Below are positions 53,071 to 61,383 of a stretch of 64,000 nt of DNA, piece by piece (within the stretch, counting starts at the first letter, position 1; each line of letters starts with the position of its first letter). The DNA comes from Saccharothrix saharensis (lineage in GTDB: Bacteria; Actinomycetota; Actinomycetes; Mycobacteriales; Pseudonocardiaceae): contig NZ_VFPP01000001.1 of assembly GCF_006716745.1 (NCBI RefSeq), positions 7,699,386-7,763,385 on the forward strand, written 5' to 3'. A model generated the notes under the pieces. It made no database searches, was not told the origin of the DNA, and worked only from the letters and a program-made list of their open reading frames with translations. Position numbers and translations under genes: made by a program.

Positions 53071-53714
53071 CGGCGCTGGTGCGGTACCTGCTGGTGGACG
53101 TGCTGCGCACGCAGCGCTGGCTGCCGCCGTCGCTGGTGCTCGCGGCCGTGCTGGGGATGCTCTACGCCTCCGACGCCGGCCCGCCGCTGCCCGCGTACGC
53201 CGGGACGTGCGTGCTGGTCTGCCCGGTGTCGGCGTGGCTGACGGTGGTCATCGCGACCGCCGAGGACCCGGTGCGCCGGACGATCACCGCGGTCACCGCG
53301 GGCGGCTGGGCGCGGACCCAGTCGGCCGTGACCGCGCTGTCCGTGCTGGTGGCCCTGGTGGTGGCCCTGGTCGCCGCCCTGGTGCCGGTCGTGACGCAGC
53401 CGCGCCCGTACCCGCCCGGCACCGTCGCGCAGGGCTTCGCGGCGCTGGCCGTGTGCGCGCTGGTCGGCGTCGGTGTGGGCGTGCTGTGCAGCAGGCCGGT
53501 GATCCGGCAGCCCGGCTGGTCGGTGCTGGCCGCCACGGCACTGGTCGTGCTGGTGCTCCTGTTCGGCGCCACCCCACCCGTGGGCAACGTGCTGTGGGCG
53601 CTGTCCCACGACGACGGCGTCACCTCGGCGCTGGCGGTCTCCGGCTCGGTCACGGCGCTGTTCGTGGCGGGTGCGACGTGGCTCGGCGCCGCGTTGGGTC
53701 CCCGCCGCGGTTAG
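53067..53714 (+). CDS. ABC transporter permease subunit
   Basis: 215 residues with about six transmembrane helices, starting by GTGA overlap with the ATPase gene. No conserved substrate-site motif is visible, and it belongs to no named family I can assign. With the upstream ATPase it forms a minimal exporter of the ABC-2 kind. Its last codons meet a decayed acetyltransferase remnant on the other strand. Confidence 0.85.
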   Translation: MTALVRYLLVDVLRTQRWLPPSLVLAAVLGMLYASDAGPPLPAYAGTCVLVCPVSAWLTVVIATAEDPVRRTITAVTAGGWARTQSAVTALSVLVALVVALVAALVPVVTQPRPYPPGTVAQGFAALAVCALVGVGVGVLCSRPVIRQPGWSVLAATALVVLVLLFGATPPVGNVLWALSHDDGVTSALAVSGSVTALFVAGATWLGAALGPRRG

Positions 53715-54051
53715 CGCCGCGTCACGGCCGACGGTGACGCCGGGCGGGATCGTGGCACCCGCGCCGATCCACACGTTCTCCGCCACGTCGATGGGCCCGC
53801 CGCTCAGCCACCCGCGCCGCTCACCGGGATCGACCGGGTGGCCGACGGTGATGGACGTGGCCCGGGGCCCGACCAGCACGCGTTCGCCGAGCCGGATGCC
53901 CGCGTAGTCCGGGAACGTGCGGTTCTGGTCGACGAACACGCTTGGAGACCGCCTGCCGCGTGACGCCCAGCTCGGCGGCGGCGTGTCCGGACTGCCCGAT
54001 CTCGGCCGCCCGGACGAACGACCGCACCCCCTCCCGAGCCCAGATGCGCAC
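53711..54051 (-). pseudogene. Chimeric remnant: HTH fragment joined out of frame to a hexapeptide acetyltransferase fragment
   Basis: From 54051 leftward one frame reads a MarR/LysR-like HTH start (MRIWAREGVRSF, AAELGVTRQAVSKR). Near 53945 homology shifts to another frame that reads the middle of a maltose/galactoside O-acetyltransferase: FVDQNRTFPDYAGIRLGERV, ITVGHPVDPGERRGWLSGGP, IDVAENVWIGAGATIPPGV. The N-terminal part of the enzyme is missing and its C-terminus is cut at about 53715 by the permease gene. Neither fragment can make a normal protein. A deletion joining two genes is the simplest explanation. Confidence 0.75.
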
Positions 54052-54143
54052 AACCGATCGTTGTGGCTCGCCGGGAGCGGGTTGAGCCCGTCGCGGCCGG
54101 TGCGCGGCGGCCGGAATTGTCGGACCCCCCGGGCAAAATAAAA

Positions 54144-54172
54144 GCAGGGGTCCCCTTGGCGGGGACCCCTGC
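54144..54172 (-). terminator. Classical intrinsic terminator of the PGY-rich protein gene
   Basis: GCAGGGGTCCCC (54144-54155) pairs exactly with 54161-54172 around TTGGC. On the - strand a T-rich run (TTTTATTTT, complement of 54135-54143) follows the stem, rare in this window and typical of Rho-independent termination. Confidence 0.92.
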
Positions 54173-54196
54173 GGAGCCTGCGTCAGGCGGTTGCGG

Positions 54197-55696
54197 TTAC
54201 TTGATCGCCTTGATCAGCTCGTCGATGTCCTTCGGCTCCAAGCCGCGCATCAGCGTCAGGAACAGCTCGCTGTACGTGCGGAACGGGCTGACGTACCACT
54301 TGCCGTCGACCTCGGTGGCGACCACGCCGACGCCGTCCTTCAGCACCTGCGCGCCGACCCGGGCGATCACGTCGACCGCGGCGGACGGGATGTCGCCGCC
54401 GCCCTGCTGCTCGACCAGCTGCGTGATCTCGTCCGCGCACAGCCGCTGCGACTGGCCCTGGACCGTGGCGCTGTAGCAGTCGCCGTCCCGGCTGATCTCG
54501 ACCGTCTCACCCTCGGCCTCGACGACCAGCTTGCGGATGGTCAGCTGCACGCCGCCCTTGACGTCCTTCGAGTCGGTCTCCAGCTCGACCAGCTTCGCGC
54601 CGGTGGCGGGGGTCTTGCCGGCCTGGTCCAGGATGACCGGGCCGACGTCCTGCAGCACGCCCATCTCGTCCGGCGGCAGCAGCGCGATGACGCCCTTGAG
54701 GTCGCCGTCGAGCGCCTTCTCCACCAGCTGCTTCGCGGCGTCGTTCGCCGAGCCCGCGCCGGCCGGCGCGATGCCCTGTGCGGGCCACTTCAGGTCCTCT
54801 TCCTCCAGCGCGGCGTGCGCGATGGTGTAGAAGAGGCTCGGGTACCACTCGTCGCCGACCTTGATGGTGGCGATGCCGATCGGCTTGCCGTCCCGGTCGG
54901 CCTTCTCCTTGGCGAAGTCCAGCGTCTCGGTCTCGGTGCCCGCCTTCTGCAGGTCCGCGCCCAGCGCGTCGACCAGCTTGTCGGTCAGCGGGATCTGCTT
55001 GACGTCCGAGGTGATCGTGATCTTGCCCTCGACCACCTTGTTGATCGTCAGGTGGTCGTTGACCTTCTCCGCGGCGGCGTCGTCGAACTTGATGCCCTCG
55101 CTCTTGATCTGGACACCGCTGAGCTTGTTCGGGTCCGCGTCGGGCTTGAGGATCTCCAGCCGCTTGGCCTCGCTGACCGTGGCCTCGGTGTAGTCCTTGC
55201 TGAGCTTGGCCTCGGCGGGCGCCAGGCCGTTCATGATGCCGAGGACGTCACCGCTGCCCAGCGCGCTGAGCAGGTTGTTCGCCGCGGTGGACGGGCTTTC
55301 CGCACCCGCGGCCGCGTCGTCGGAGCTGCGCAGCGCCCACACCGTGGCGACCGTGCCCGCGGCCAGCGCGAGGACGGCGACGACGGCGGTGATGATGAGG
55401 CCGGTGCGCTTCTTCTTGGGCGGCTCACCACCCGCGTAGCCGTACGGCTGCTGACCGTAGGGCTGCTGGCCGAAGTCCTGATGGTAACCGGCCTGCGGCT
55501 GGGCGAAGCCCTGCGGACCGGTCTGCGGGTAGCCCTGCTGCGGCTGCGGTCCGGTCTGCGGGTAGCCGCCCTGCGGGTAACCCCCCTGCTGGGGGTAGCC
55601 GCCCGGCTGGCCCTGCTGCGGGTAGCCCCCCTGCGGCTGGCCGTACGGGTTGTTCTGCGGTGGCCATTCGCCTCCGCCGCCACCTGGGTAGGTCAC
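54197..55696 (-). CDS. Membrane-anchored protein with PGY/Q-rich N-terminus
   Basis: 499 residues from GTG 55696 with AGGAGG upstream. Residues 1-95 are low complexity, rich in Pro, Gly, Gln and Tyr (many GGYPQ and GYPQTGPQ repeats). A KKKR stop-transfer sequence and one transmembrane helix (about 97-120) follow. The outer 370 residues have repeated alpha/beta segments, each with a GDVLGIMNGLAPAEAKLS-like helix pair (DLKGVIALLPPDEMG), suggesting two related extracellular domains, and two cysteines. Function unknown. Its GTG overlaps the stop of the upstream small membrane protein. Confidence 0.85.
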   Translation of the reverse strand: MTYPGGGGGEWPPQNNPYGQPQGGYPQQGQPGGYPQQGGYPQGGYPQTGPQPQQGYPQTGPQGFAQPQAGYHQDFGQQPYGQQPYGYAGGEPPKKKRTGLIITAVVAVLALAAGTVATVWALRSSDDAAAGAESPSTAANNLLSALGSGDVLGIMNGLAPAEAKLSKDYTEATVSEAKRLEILKPDADPNKLSGVQIKSEGIKFDDAAAEKVNDHLTINKVVEGKITITSDVKQIPLTDKLVDALGADLQKAGTETETLDFAKEKADRDGKPIGIATIKVGDEWYPSLFYTIAHAALEEEDLKWPAQGIAPAGAGSANDAAKQLVEKALDGDLKGVIALLPPDEMGVLQDVGPVILDQAGKTPATGAKLVELETDSKDVKGGVQLTIRKLVVEAEGETVEISRDGDCYSATVQGQSQRLCADEITQLVEQQGGGDIPSAAVDVIARVGAQVLKDGVGVVATEVDGKWYVSPFRTYSELFLTLMRGLEPKDIDELIKAIK

Positions 55697-56175
55697 GGTG
55701 CTCCTCCTGGAGTGCTGATCGCTGTGCGGGATTTCGCGGTGAGCACGGTGATCGCCCCGGCGATCCCCAGCACAGCACCACCGAGGGTGGTCACCGGTCC
55801 GGTCAGGCTGATCCCGACCAGTGCCGCCTCGTTGCCCCCTTGGACGGCGGCAAGTGCCGCCACCGTTCCCGCAATCGTGCCAAACACCAGTGCGAGCCAT
55901 GCCGCGATCCGGTGAAAACGCACCGCCCAAAGCACCACACAGCACACCGCCAACGGGGTGAGTGCCACCCACACGCCGCGCACGACCTCGCCCGGCACAC
56001 CGCTCAACCCGGCGAAACCACGCAGAGCGAGCACCTCGTAACTGGTCCGCGTGACCGTGCCGGAGCGCAGCCAGGGCAGGAAGAACCCCACCACGGCCGT
56101 GACCAAACCGATAACTCCGAGCACCGCGCCCGTCCAACGCCTGGTGGTCGGCTCCGCCGAAGGTGTCCCGCGCAC
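55693..56175 (-). CDS. Small four-helix membrane protein
   Basis: 160 residues from GTG 56175, with four hydrophobic helices (about 17-32, 68-85, 90-112, 120-145) and a short exported loop. No family recognised. Its stop overlaps the GTG of the PGY-rich membrane protein, implying co-translation and perhaps a complex. Divergent from the sirtuin gene with 36 bp between starts. Confidence 0.8.
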   Translation of the reverse strand: MRGTPSAEPTTRRWTGAVLGVIGLVTAVVGFFLPWLRSGTVTRTSYEVLALRGFAGLSGVPGEVVRGVWVALTPLAVCCVVLWAVRFHRIAAWLALVFGTIAGTVAALAAVQGGNEAALVGISLTGPVTTLGGAVLGIAGAITVLTAKSRTAISTPGGAP

Positions 56176-56211
56176 CCCGACATGCTCGCAGGCTTGTGGG
56201 ACGGTGGTGGC

Positions 56212-56946
56212 ATGAGTGCACGGGACGTCATGGCCCTCGGCCGGCGCATCACCGCGCTCACCGGCGCCGGGGTGTCACTGGAGTCCGGTGTGGTGCGGTT
56301 CCGGTTCGACGCCGAGTCGTTCCTGACCTCGGCGCGGGTGCGGGGCGAGGTGTGGCGGTCCTGGCTGGACGATCCCCTGTGGACGGCCGAGCCGAACGCC
56401 GCGCACCGCGCGTTGGCGGGTTTGCAGCGGGCCGGTCGGGTGCGGTCGCTGCTCACGCAGAACGTCGACGGGCTGCACCAGCGCGCCGGGTCGGCGGTGC
56501 TGGAGCTGCACGGGTCGATGGCGCGTGTGGTGTGCGTCTCGTGTGGCGTCACGGGTGCGATGGGTGACGTTCTCGACCGGGTGCGCGCCGGTGACGTGCC
56601 ACCGGACTGCGCGGTGTGCGGCGGGGTGCTGCGGCCGGCGGCGGTCGCGTTCGGCGAGCCGTTGGACGACGACGTGGTGCGGGCGGCGCGGATGGCCGTG
56701 CTGGACTGCGACGTGATGCTGGTGGTCGGGACGTCGCTCACCGTGGAGCCCGCCGCCCGGCTGGTGCCGTTGGCGGCGAAGGCGGGTGCGGCGGTGGTGA
56801 TCTGCACCCTGGACCCGACGCCGTACGACTCGGTGGCGGCGGCCGTGGTGCGCGAACCGGCCGCGACGGCGTTGCCGGAGCTGGCCGCGGTGCCCGTGGT
56901 GGCGACCGGCCCGATCCGCACGTGGGGCGACCCCAGCACCTGGTGA
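56212..56946 (+). CDS. Atypical Sir2-family NAD-dependent deacylase
   Basis: 244 residues from ATG 56212. Sirtuin motifs: TGAGVSLESG (NAD loop), TQNVDGLHQRAG and ELHGS (catalytic His), zinc pairs CVSC and CAVC, GTSLTVEPAA. The normal GIPDFRG motif after the NAD loop is replaced by GVVRFRFDA, and the following segment is short. It may therefore bind NAD but act differently, for example as deacylase, ADP-ribosyl transferase or non-catalytic sensor. Divergent from the membrane-protein pair. Confidence 0.88.
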   Translation: MSARDVMALGRRITALTGAGVSLESGVVRFRFDAESFLTSARVRGEVWRSWLDDPLWTAEPNAAHRALAGLQRAGRVRSLLTQNVDGLHQRAGSAVLELHGSMARVVCVSCGVTGAMGDVLDRVRAGDVPPDCAVCGGVLRPAAVAFGEPLDDDVVRAARMAVLDCDVMLVVGTSLTVEPAARLVPLAAKAGAAVVICTLDPTPYDSVAAAVVREPAATALPELAAVPVVATGPIRTWGDPSTW

Positions 56947-57252
56947 CCACTCGATCGTGGCACGGCCGGCGGTTCCGGCCGCGGGGCGAGCACCTGGTGT
57001 GCCTGAGCGCGCGTGCTGCTCGACCTCGACCAGGTAACCGCCCGCCGCGCGATACGGGGTCCCGCCCTTGACCTGCGCGGCAATCGTGTCGCCGGTGGTC
57101 TTCCCGTCCGCGGCGGAGGAGACGTGCAGGTCCTCGCCGAAGTCGGTGCGCCCGTCGATCCGGTGCACGACGTGGCCCTGCTCCCGGAGCAGGGCGGTCA
57201 GGCGGTTGCGCGCCCGGTCTTCGACGATGCGGTTCGGGCGCACGGTGCTCAC
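56946..57252 (-). pseudogene. Truncated DUF4365-like gene fragment
   Basis: From GTG 57252 the frame reads VEDRARNRLTALLREQGHVV, then DGRTDFGEDLHV, IAAQVKGGTPY and GYLVEVEQHA, the N-terminal part of a DUF4365-like domain. After that similarity stops, and the open frame continues as noise opposite the sirtuin gene. The second half of the domain is missing. No convincing ribosome site. Probably a decayed remnant; coordinates are approximate. Confidence 0.5.
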
Positions 57253-57347
57253 CCGCCGACTCCAGGCGTGCCTTCCCGGCGTCCGGACCTCGGCCGCGGT
57301 GTGCGAACGGTAGCCCGACGAAGGGCCGGTCAATAAGGTCACCACGT

Positions 57348-58880
57348 ATGCGCGTACCCCTGACTGTCGCCGATTTCCTCCACCGGGCGGAGCAGGTCTT
57401 CGCCGACACCACGGCCTGCGTCGACGAGCCCGTGCAGGCCGCCGCGCCCGTGCCTACCACCACGTACGGCGGGTTCGCCGACCGCGTCCGGGCCTGGCAG
57501 GCCGGGTTCGACGCGCTCGGGGTCGGCGAGGGCGAGCGGGTGGCCGTGGTCAGCCACAACTCGGCCCGGTTGCTCGAGCTGCTGCACGCGGTGCCCGCGA
57601 GCGGGCGCGTCGCGGTCCCGGTCAACTTCCGGCTGCGGCCCGACGAGGTGTCCTACATCGTCGAGCACAGCGGCGCGTCGGTGCTGCTCGTGGACCCCGA
57701 GCTGGACCTCGGCGGCGTCACGGCGCGGCACCGCTTCGTGCTCGGCGAGCAGACCGACACCGAGCTGATGCGCTTCGGCACCGAACCGCGGCCGTGGCGC
57801 GAGCCGGACGAGGACGCCACCGCCACGATCAACTACACCTCCGGCACGACGGCCCGGCCCAAGGGCGTCCAGCTGACCCACCGCAACATCTGGCTCAACG
57901 CGGTCACGTTCGCCCTGCACGCCCGCGCCTGGGAGCGCGACGTCTACATGCACGTGCTGCCGATGTTCCACTGCAACGGCTGGGGCATGCCCTACGGCCT
58001 GGCCGGCCTCGGCGTGCCGCAGGTCGTGCTGCGCAAGGTCGACGGCCGGGAGATCCTCACCCGCGTCCGCGACCACGGCGTCACGCTGATGTGCGGCGCG
58101 CCCGCCGTCTGGAACGCCGTGCTCGACGCCGCCCGGGACTGGGACGGCGAGGTCCCCGGCCGCGACCGGGTCCGCGTCATCTGCGCGGGCGCGCCGCCGC
58201 CCAGCCGCACGATCGCCCGCGTGGGCGAGGAGCTGGGCTGGGAGTTCCTCCAGCTCTACGGCCTGACCGAGACCTCGCCGCTGCTCACGTTCAACCGCAC
58301 CCGCCCCGCCGACGACGCGCTGCCCGCCGAGGAACGGGCGCGCAAGCTCTCCCGGGCGGGCGCGCCGGGGCTGGGTGTGCGCCTGGAGGTGTCCGACAGC
58401 GGCGAGGTGCTGGCCCGCGGGAACGTCGTCATGGCCGGCTACTGGGAGAACCCGGAGGCGAGCGCCGAGGCGCTGGCGGGCGGCTGGTTCCACACCGGCG
58501 ACGGCGGCGAGCTGGACGACGAGGGCCACCTGACCATCTCCGACCGCAAGAAGGACGTGATCATCACCGGCGGTGAGAACGTGTCGTCCATCGAGGTCGA
58601 GGACGCCCTGTTCGCCCACCCCGCGGTGGCCGAGGCGGCGGTCATCGGCGTGCCGCACGACAAGTGGGGCGAGACGATCAAGGCACTGGTCGTGCGGGCC
58701 GAGGGCGCGGAGGTGACCGAGGCGGAGCTGATCGCGCACTGCAAGGCCCGGCTCGCGGGCTACAAGGCGCCGACCTCGGTCGAGTTCCGCGACGCCATCC
58801 CGCGCACCGCCACCGGCAAGGTGCAGAAGTTCAAACTCCGCCGGCCGTACTGGGCCGACCTCGACCGCAACGTCAACTGA
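57348..58880 (+). CDS. Acyl-CoA synthetase (AMP-forming, fatty-acid-CoA ligase type)
   Basis: 510 residues in the ANL superfamily. The AMP-binding P-loop is NYTSGTTARPKGVQ, followed by motifs LYGLTETSP, GWFHTGDGGELDDEGHL and SDRKKDVIITGGENVSS, and the C-terminal catalytic Lys in PRTATGKVQKFKLRRPYW. It activates a carboxylic acid to acyl-AMP and then acyl-CoA. The length and C-terminus fit medium- or long-chain acyl-CoA ligases. No neighbour indicates the substrate. Monocistronic. Confidence 0.94.
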   Translation: MRVPLTVADFLHRAEQVFADTTACVDEPVQAAAPVPTTTYGGFADRVRAWQAGFDALGVGEGERVAVVSHNSARLLELLHAVPASGRVAVPVNFRLRPDEVSYIVEHSGASVLLVDPELDLGGVTARHRFVLGEQTDTELMRFGTEPRPWREPDEDATATINYTSGTTARPKGVQLTHRNIWLNAVTFALHARAWERDVYMHVLPMFHCNGWGMPYGLAGLGVPQVVLRKVDGREILTRVRDHGVTLMCGAPAVWNAVLDAARDWDGEVPGRDRVRVICAGAPPPSRTIARVGEELGWEFLQLYGLTETSPLLTFNRTRPADDALPAEERARKLSRAGAPGLGVRLEVSDSGEVLARGNVVMAGYWENPEASAEALAGGWFHTGDGGELDDEGHLTISDRKKDVIITGGENVSSIEVEDALFAHPAVAEAAVIGVPHDKWGETIKALVVRAEGAEVTEAELIAHCKARLAGYKAPTSVEFRDAIPRTATGKVQKFKLRRPYWADLDRNVN

Positions 58881-59052
58881 CCGTGATCGCGTCACCCGGG
58901 TGAGGGCTTTCCCAGGCGTCCGGTGTGACCCGTGTGGCTGATGTTCACACCGAGTCCATTGGAAACGATGAGGCACGAGTGGCACAGTCGACCCCGGGTA
59001 GCGCCGTTCGGCGTAACGCCGTTCGGCCGAGTGCGCGGGGAGGGCGGCAGTC

Positions 59053-60357
59053 GTGACTCGATGGATCATCCCGGTCGTGATCGCGTTGACCACCGCGATC
59101 GGGCTGGGGGACGCCGCGCACGCGGTGCCGCCACCGCCGCCCAACCCCAGTGACGCCGAGATCGACGCCGGCCGGCAGCAGGCCGACGCCAAGGCCGCGC
59201 GCGTCGGTGAGCTGACCGGTCGGCTCACCGACGCCGAGGCGCGGCTGCGGGAGCTGACCGACGACGTCGCGTTCAAGCTGGAGCTCGCCAACAAGGCCCG
59301 GGTGGACCTGGACACCGCCCGGACCGAGGCGGACCGGGCTCGTCGGGAGGCCGACGCGGCCCGGGTCGAGGCCGAGGCCGCGGGCCGGGCCGTCGAGGAC
59401 GCCCGCGTGCGGCTGGACGAGTTCGCCGCCGCCAGCTACGAGCAGGGCAGCGTGGTCGGGTCCGTCTCGGCGTACTTCGGCGCGACCAGCCCCGAGGACC
59501 TGCTCGCCCGCGCGCAGTTGCTGCAGGCCGTCAGCGAGTCGAGCCTCAACGCGCTGGACGACGTCGAGCGCAGCCGCGCCGAGCAGGCGAACAAGGACTC
59601 GGCGGCCCGGGCCGCGCTCGACCTGGCCGACCGGAAGCAGTCCGCCGCCGACCAGGCCAAGCGGGACGCGGACGCGGCGCAGACCGCCGCCGTGCAGGCG
59701 CAGCAGGGCCAGGCCGCCGCCGCGCGGGGCATCCAGGACGAGAAGACCCGGGTCGAGGGCGAGCTGGACCAGGCGTTGCACGCGGTCGAAGGGCTCGAAG
59801 GCCAGCGCGACCGGTACGACCAGTGGCTCGCCGACAAGCGCCGTGAGGACGAGGAAGCCGCCCGCCGGGCCGCGCTCGCCGCCGCCGCGCCGGCACCGCA
59901 GGCACCGCGGCCGCCCCGCCCGGTGACCGCGCCGGTGAGCGGCAGCGTGGAGACCGTCGTCGCCCGGGCCATGGGCCAGCTCGGCGTGCGGTACTCGTGG
60001 GGCGGCGGCAACTACGACGGCCCCACCGTCGGCATCCGCGACGGCGGCATCGGCGACGCGCACGGTGACTACTACAGCGTCGGCTTCGACTGCTCCGGGC
60101 TGATGATGTACGCGTTCGCCGGCGCCGGCGTGTACCTGCCGCACTACAGCGGCTACCAGTACAACGCCGGTCGCAAGGTGCCGCTGTCCCAGGCGCAGCG
60201 CGGCGACATGCTGTTCTGGGGACCGGGCGGCGGCACGCACGTCGCGCTCTACCTCGGCGGCGGCATGATGGTCGAGGCGCCGTACTCCGGCTCGCACGTC
60301 CGGGTCGCTCCGGTCCGGTACGGCGGGATCATGCCGTACGCGACGCGCGTGCTCTAG
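59053..60357 (+). CDS. Secreted NlpC/P60 peptidoglycan hydrolase with coiled-coil
   Basis: 434 residues from GTG 59053. Signal peptide ending near AAHAVPP (about residue 24). A long coiled coil (about 34-275) is followed by a Pro-rich linker and an NlpC/P60 domain (about 300-434). Cys347 in FDCSGLM and His396 in GTHVALY are catalytic. RipA-like enzymes cut D-Glu-DAP bonds in the wall during division; the coiled coil probably keeps the site closed until released. The 172-bp upstream region holds a direct repeat CGCCGTTCGGC but no c-di-AMP riboswitch that I can recognise. Confidence 0.93.
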   Translation: MTRWIIPVVIALTTAIGLGDAAHAVPPPPPNPSDAEIDAGRQQADAKAARVGELTGRLTDAEARLRELTDDVAFKLELANKARVDLDTARTEADRARREADAARVEAEAAGRAVEDARVRLDEFAAASYEQGSVVGSVSAYFGATSPEDLLARAQLLQAVSESSLNALDDVERSRAEQANKDSAARAALDLADRKQSAADQAKRDADAAQTAAVQAQQGQAAAARGIQDEKTRVEGELDQALHAVEGLEGQRDRYDQWLADKRREDEEAARRAALAAAAPAPQAPRPPRPVTAPVSGSVETVVARAMGQLGVRYSWGGGNYDGPTVGIRDGGIGDAHGDYYSVGFDCSGLMMYAFAGAGVYLPHYSGYQYNAGRKVPLSQAQRGDMLFWGPGGGTHVALYLGGGMMVEAPYSGSHVRVAPVRYGGIMPYATRVL

Positions 60358-60360
60358 CCG

Positions 60361-61164
60361 TCAACGACGATCGCCGACCGGGTCGAAGCGGAGGGCCCGG
60401 ATCTCCTCCCGCAGCGCGCGGACCTCCTCGCGCTGGGCCCGCACCTCGTCCAGCACCCGGTCGTCCATCCCGGCGCGTGACGGCGCGGCCTCCGACTCCA
60501 TGGCGCCGCACACCACCGCGATGAACAGGTTCAGCATGGTGAACGAGCCGACCAGCAGGTAGACCAGGAAGAAGACCCACGCCCACGGCCGGGTCGCCAT
60601 CAGGTCGCGCATCACGTCCGACCAGCCGTCGCCGGTGGTGATCTGGAACAACGTCAGCACGGTCGCGCCGAGGTCGCCGAACCGGGGGTCGCCGCTCGTG
60701 CGGAACAGGTTGATGGCGACCACGCTGCCGACGTACAGCATCAGCACGAGCAGCCCGGACAGCGACAGCAGACCCGGGATCGACTTCACCAGCGCGGTCA
60801 CCACGCGGCGCATGCTCGGCACCATCGCGACCAGCCGCAGCGCGCGCAGGATGCGCAGCGCCCGGACCACCGACAGCGGCCCGGCGGTCGGCAGGAGGGC
60901 GACGCCGACGACGGCGAAGTCGAAGCAGTTCCACGGGTCGCGGAAGAACCGGGGCCCGTGCGCGTACAGCCGTGCGACCAGTTCGAGGACGAAGACCGCC
61001 AGGGCGGCGCTGTCCAGCACGTCGAACAGCTCGCCGTAGGAGCCCACCAACGCCGTCGACGTCTCGCAGCCGAGGGTGATCGCGTTGACCACGATCACCG
61101 CGATCACGAACCGCTGGAAGCGCCTGCCGTCCACGACATCGCGGACGCGGTCGCGCAGAGCCAT
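60361..61164 (-). CDS. Voltage-gated cation channel, single-domain six-helix type
   Basis: 267 residues from ATG 61164 with GGAGGAG about 7 nt upstream (the longer frame to 61218 lacks one). Six transmembrane helices; S4 has arginines every third position (RALRILRALRLVAMVPSMRR, about 102-120). The pore motif is FQITTGDGWSDVMRDLM with selectivity filter TTGDGWSD at 176-183. NaChBac-type channels have TLESWS there; the form here looks more like a single calcium-channel repeat. A C-terminal coiled coil (REEVRALREEIRALR) fits tetramer assembly. Converges on the NlpC/P60 gene with a 3-nt gap. Confidence 0.9.
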   Translation of the reverse strand: MALRDRVRDVVDGRRFQRFVIAVIVVNAITLGCETSTALVGSYGELFDVLDSAALAVFVLELVARLYAHGPRFFRDPWNCFDFAVVGVALLPTAGPLSVVRALRILRALRLVAMVPSMRRVVTALVKSIPGLLSLSGLLVLMLYVGSVVAINLFRTSGDPRFGDLGATVLTLFQITTGDGWSDVMRDLMATRPWAWVFFLVYLLVGSFTMLNLFIAVVCGAMESEAAPSRAGMDDRVLDEVRAQREEVRALREEIRALRFDPVGDRR

Positions 61165-61348
61165 GCCGAACTCCTCCTGCACGCGTCGGGGATCTTGCTC
61201 GATCGAGCACCGCCCCATCGGCGCACGGTCCGCACGGCTTGAGTCGATTCACCACATCGAGCGCAAGAATGCCGATTCCACGCGGGTGCGGTCGTCGTCC
61301 GGACGTGTGTTTCGGCCGCAGGGGATTTCGCCGTCCCGCATGCCTCGC

Positions 61349-61374
61349 GCGGATCCCGCCGGAGCGGGGTCCGC
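61349..61374 (-). terminator. Imperfect hairpin after methyltransferase gene
   Basis: GCGGATCCCGC (61349-61359) pairs with GCGGGGTCCGC (61364-61374) with one wobble or mismatch and a 4-nt loop, 9 nt beyond the methyltransferase stop. Confidence 0.45.
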
Positions 61375-61383
61375 GCCCCCGCG

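Noticed and set aside
58881..59052. c-di-AMP (ydaO) riboswitch before the NlpC/P60 gene
   Set aside because: Such switches often precede these genes, but I could not find the conserved core; only a short direct repeat is present.
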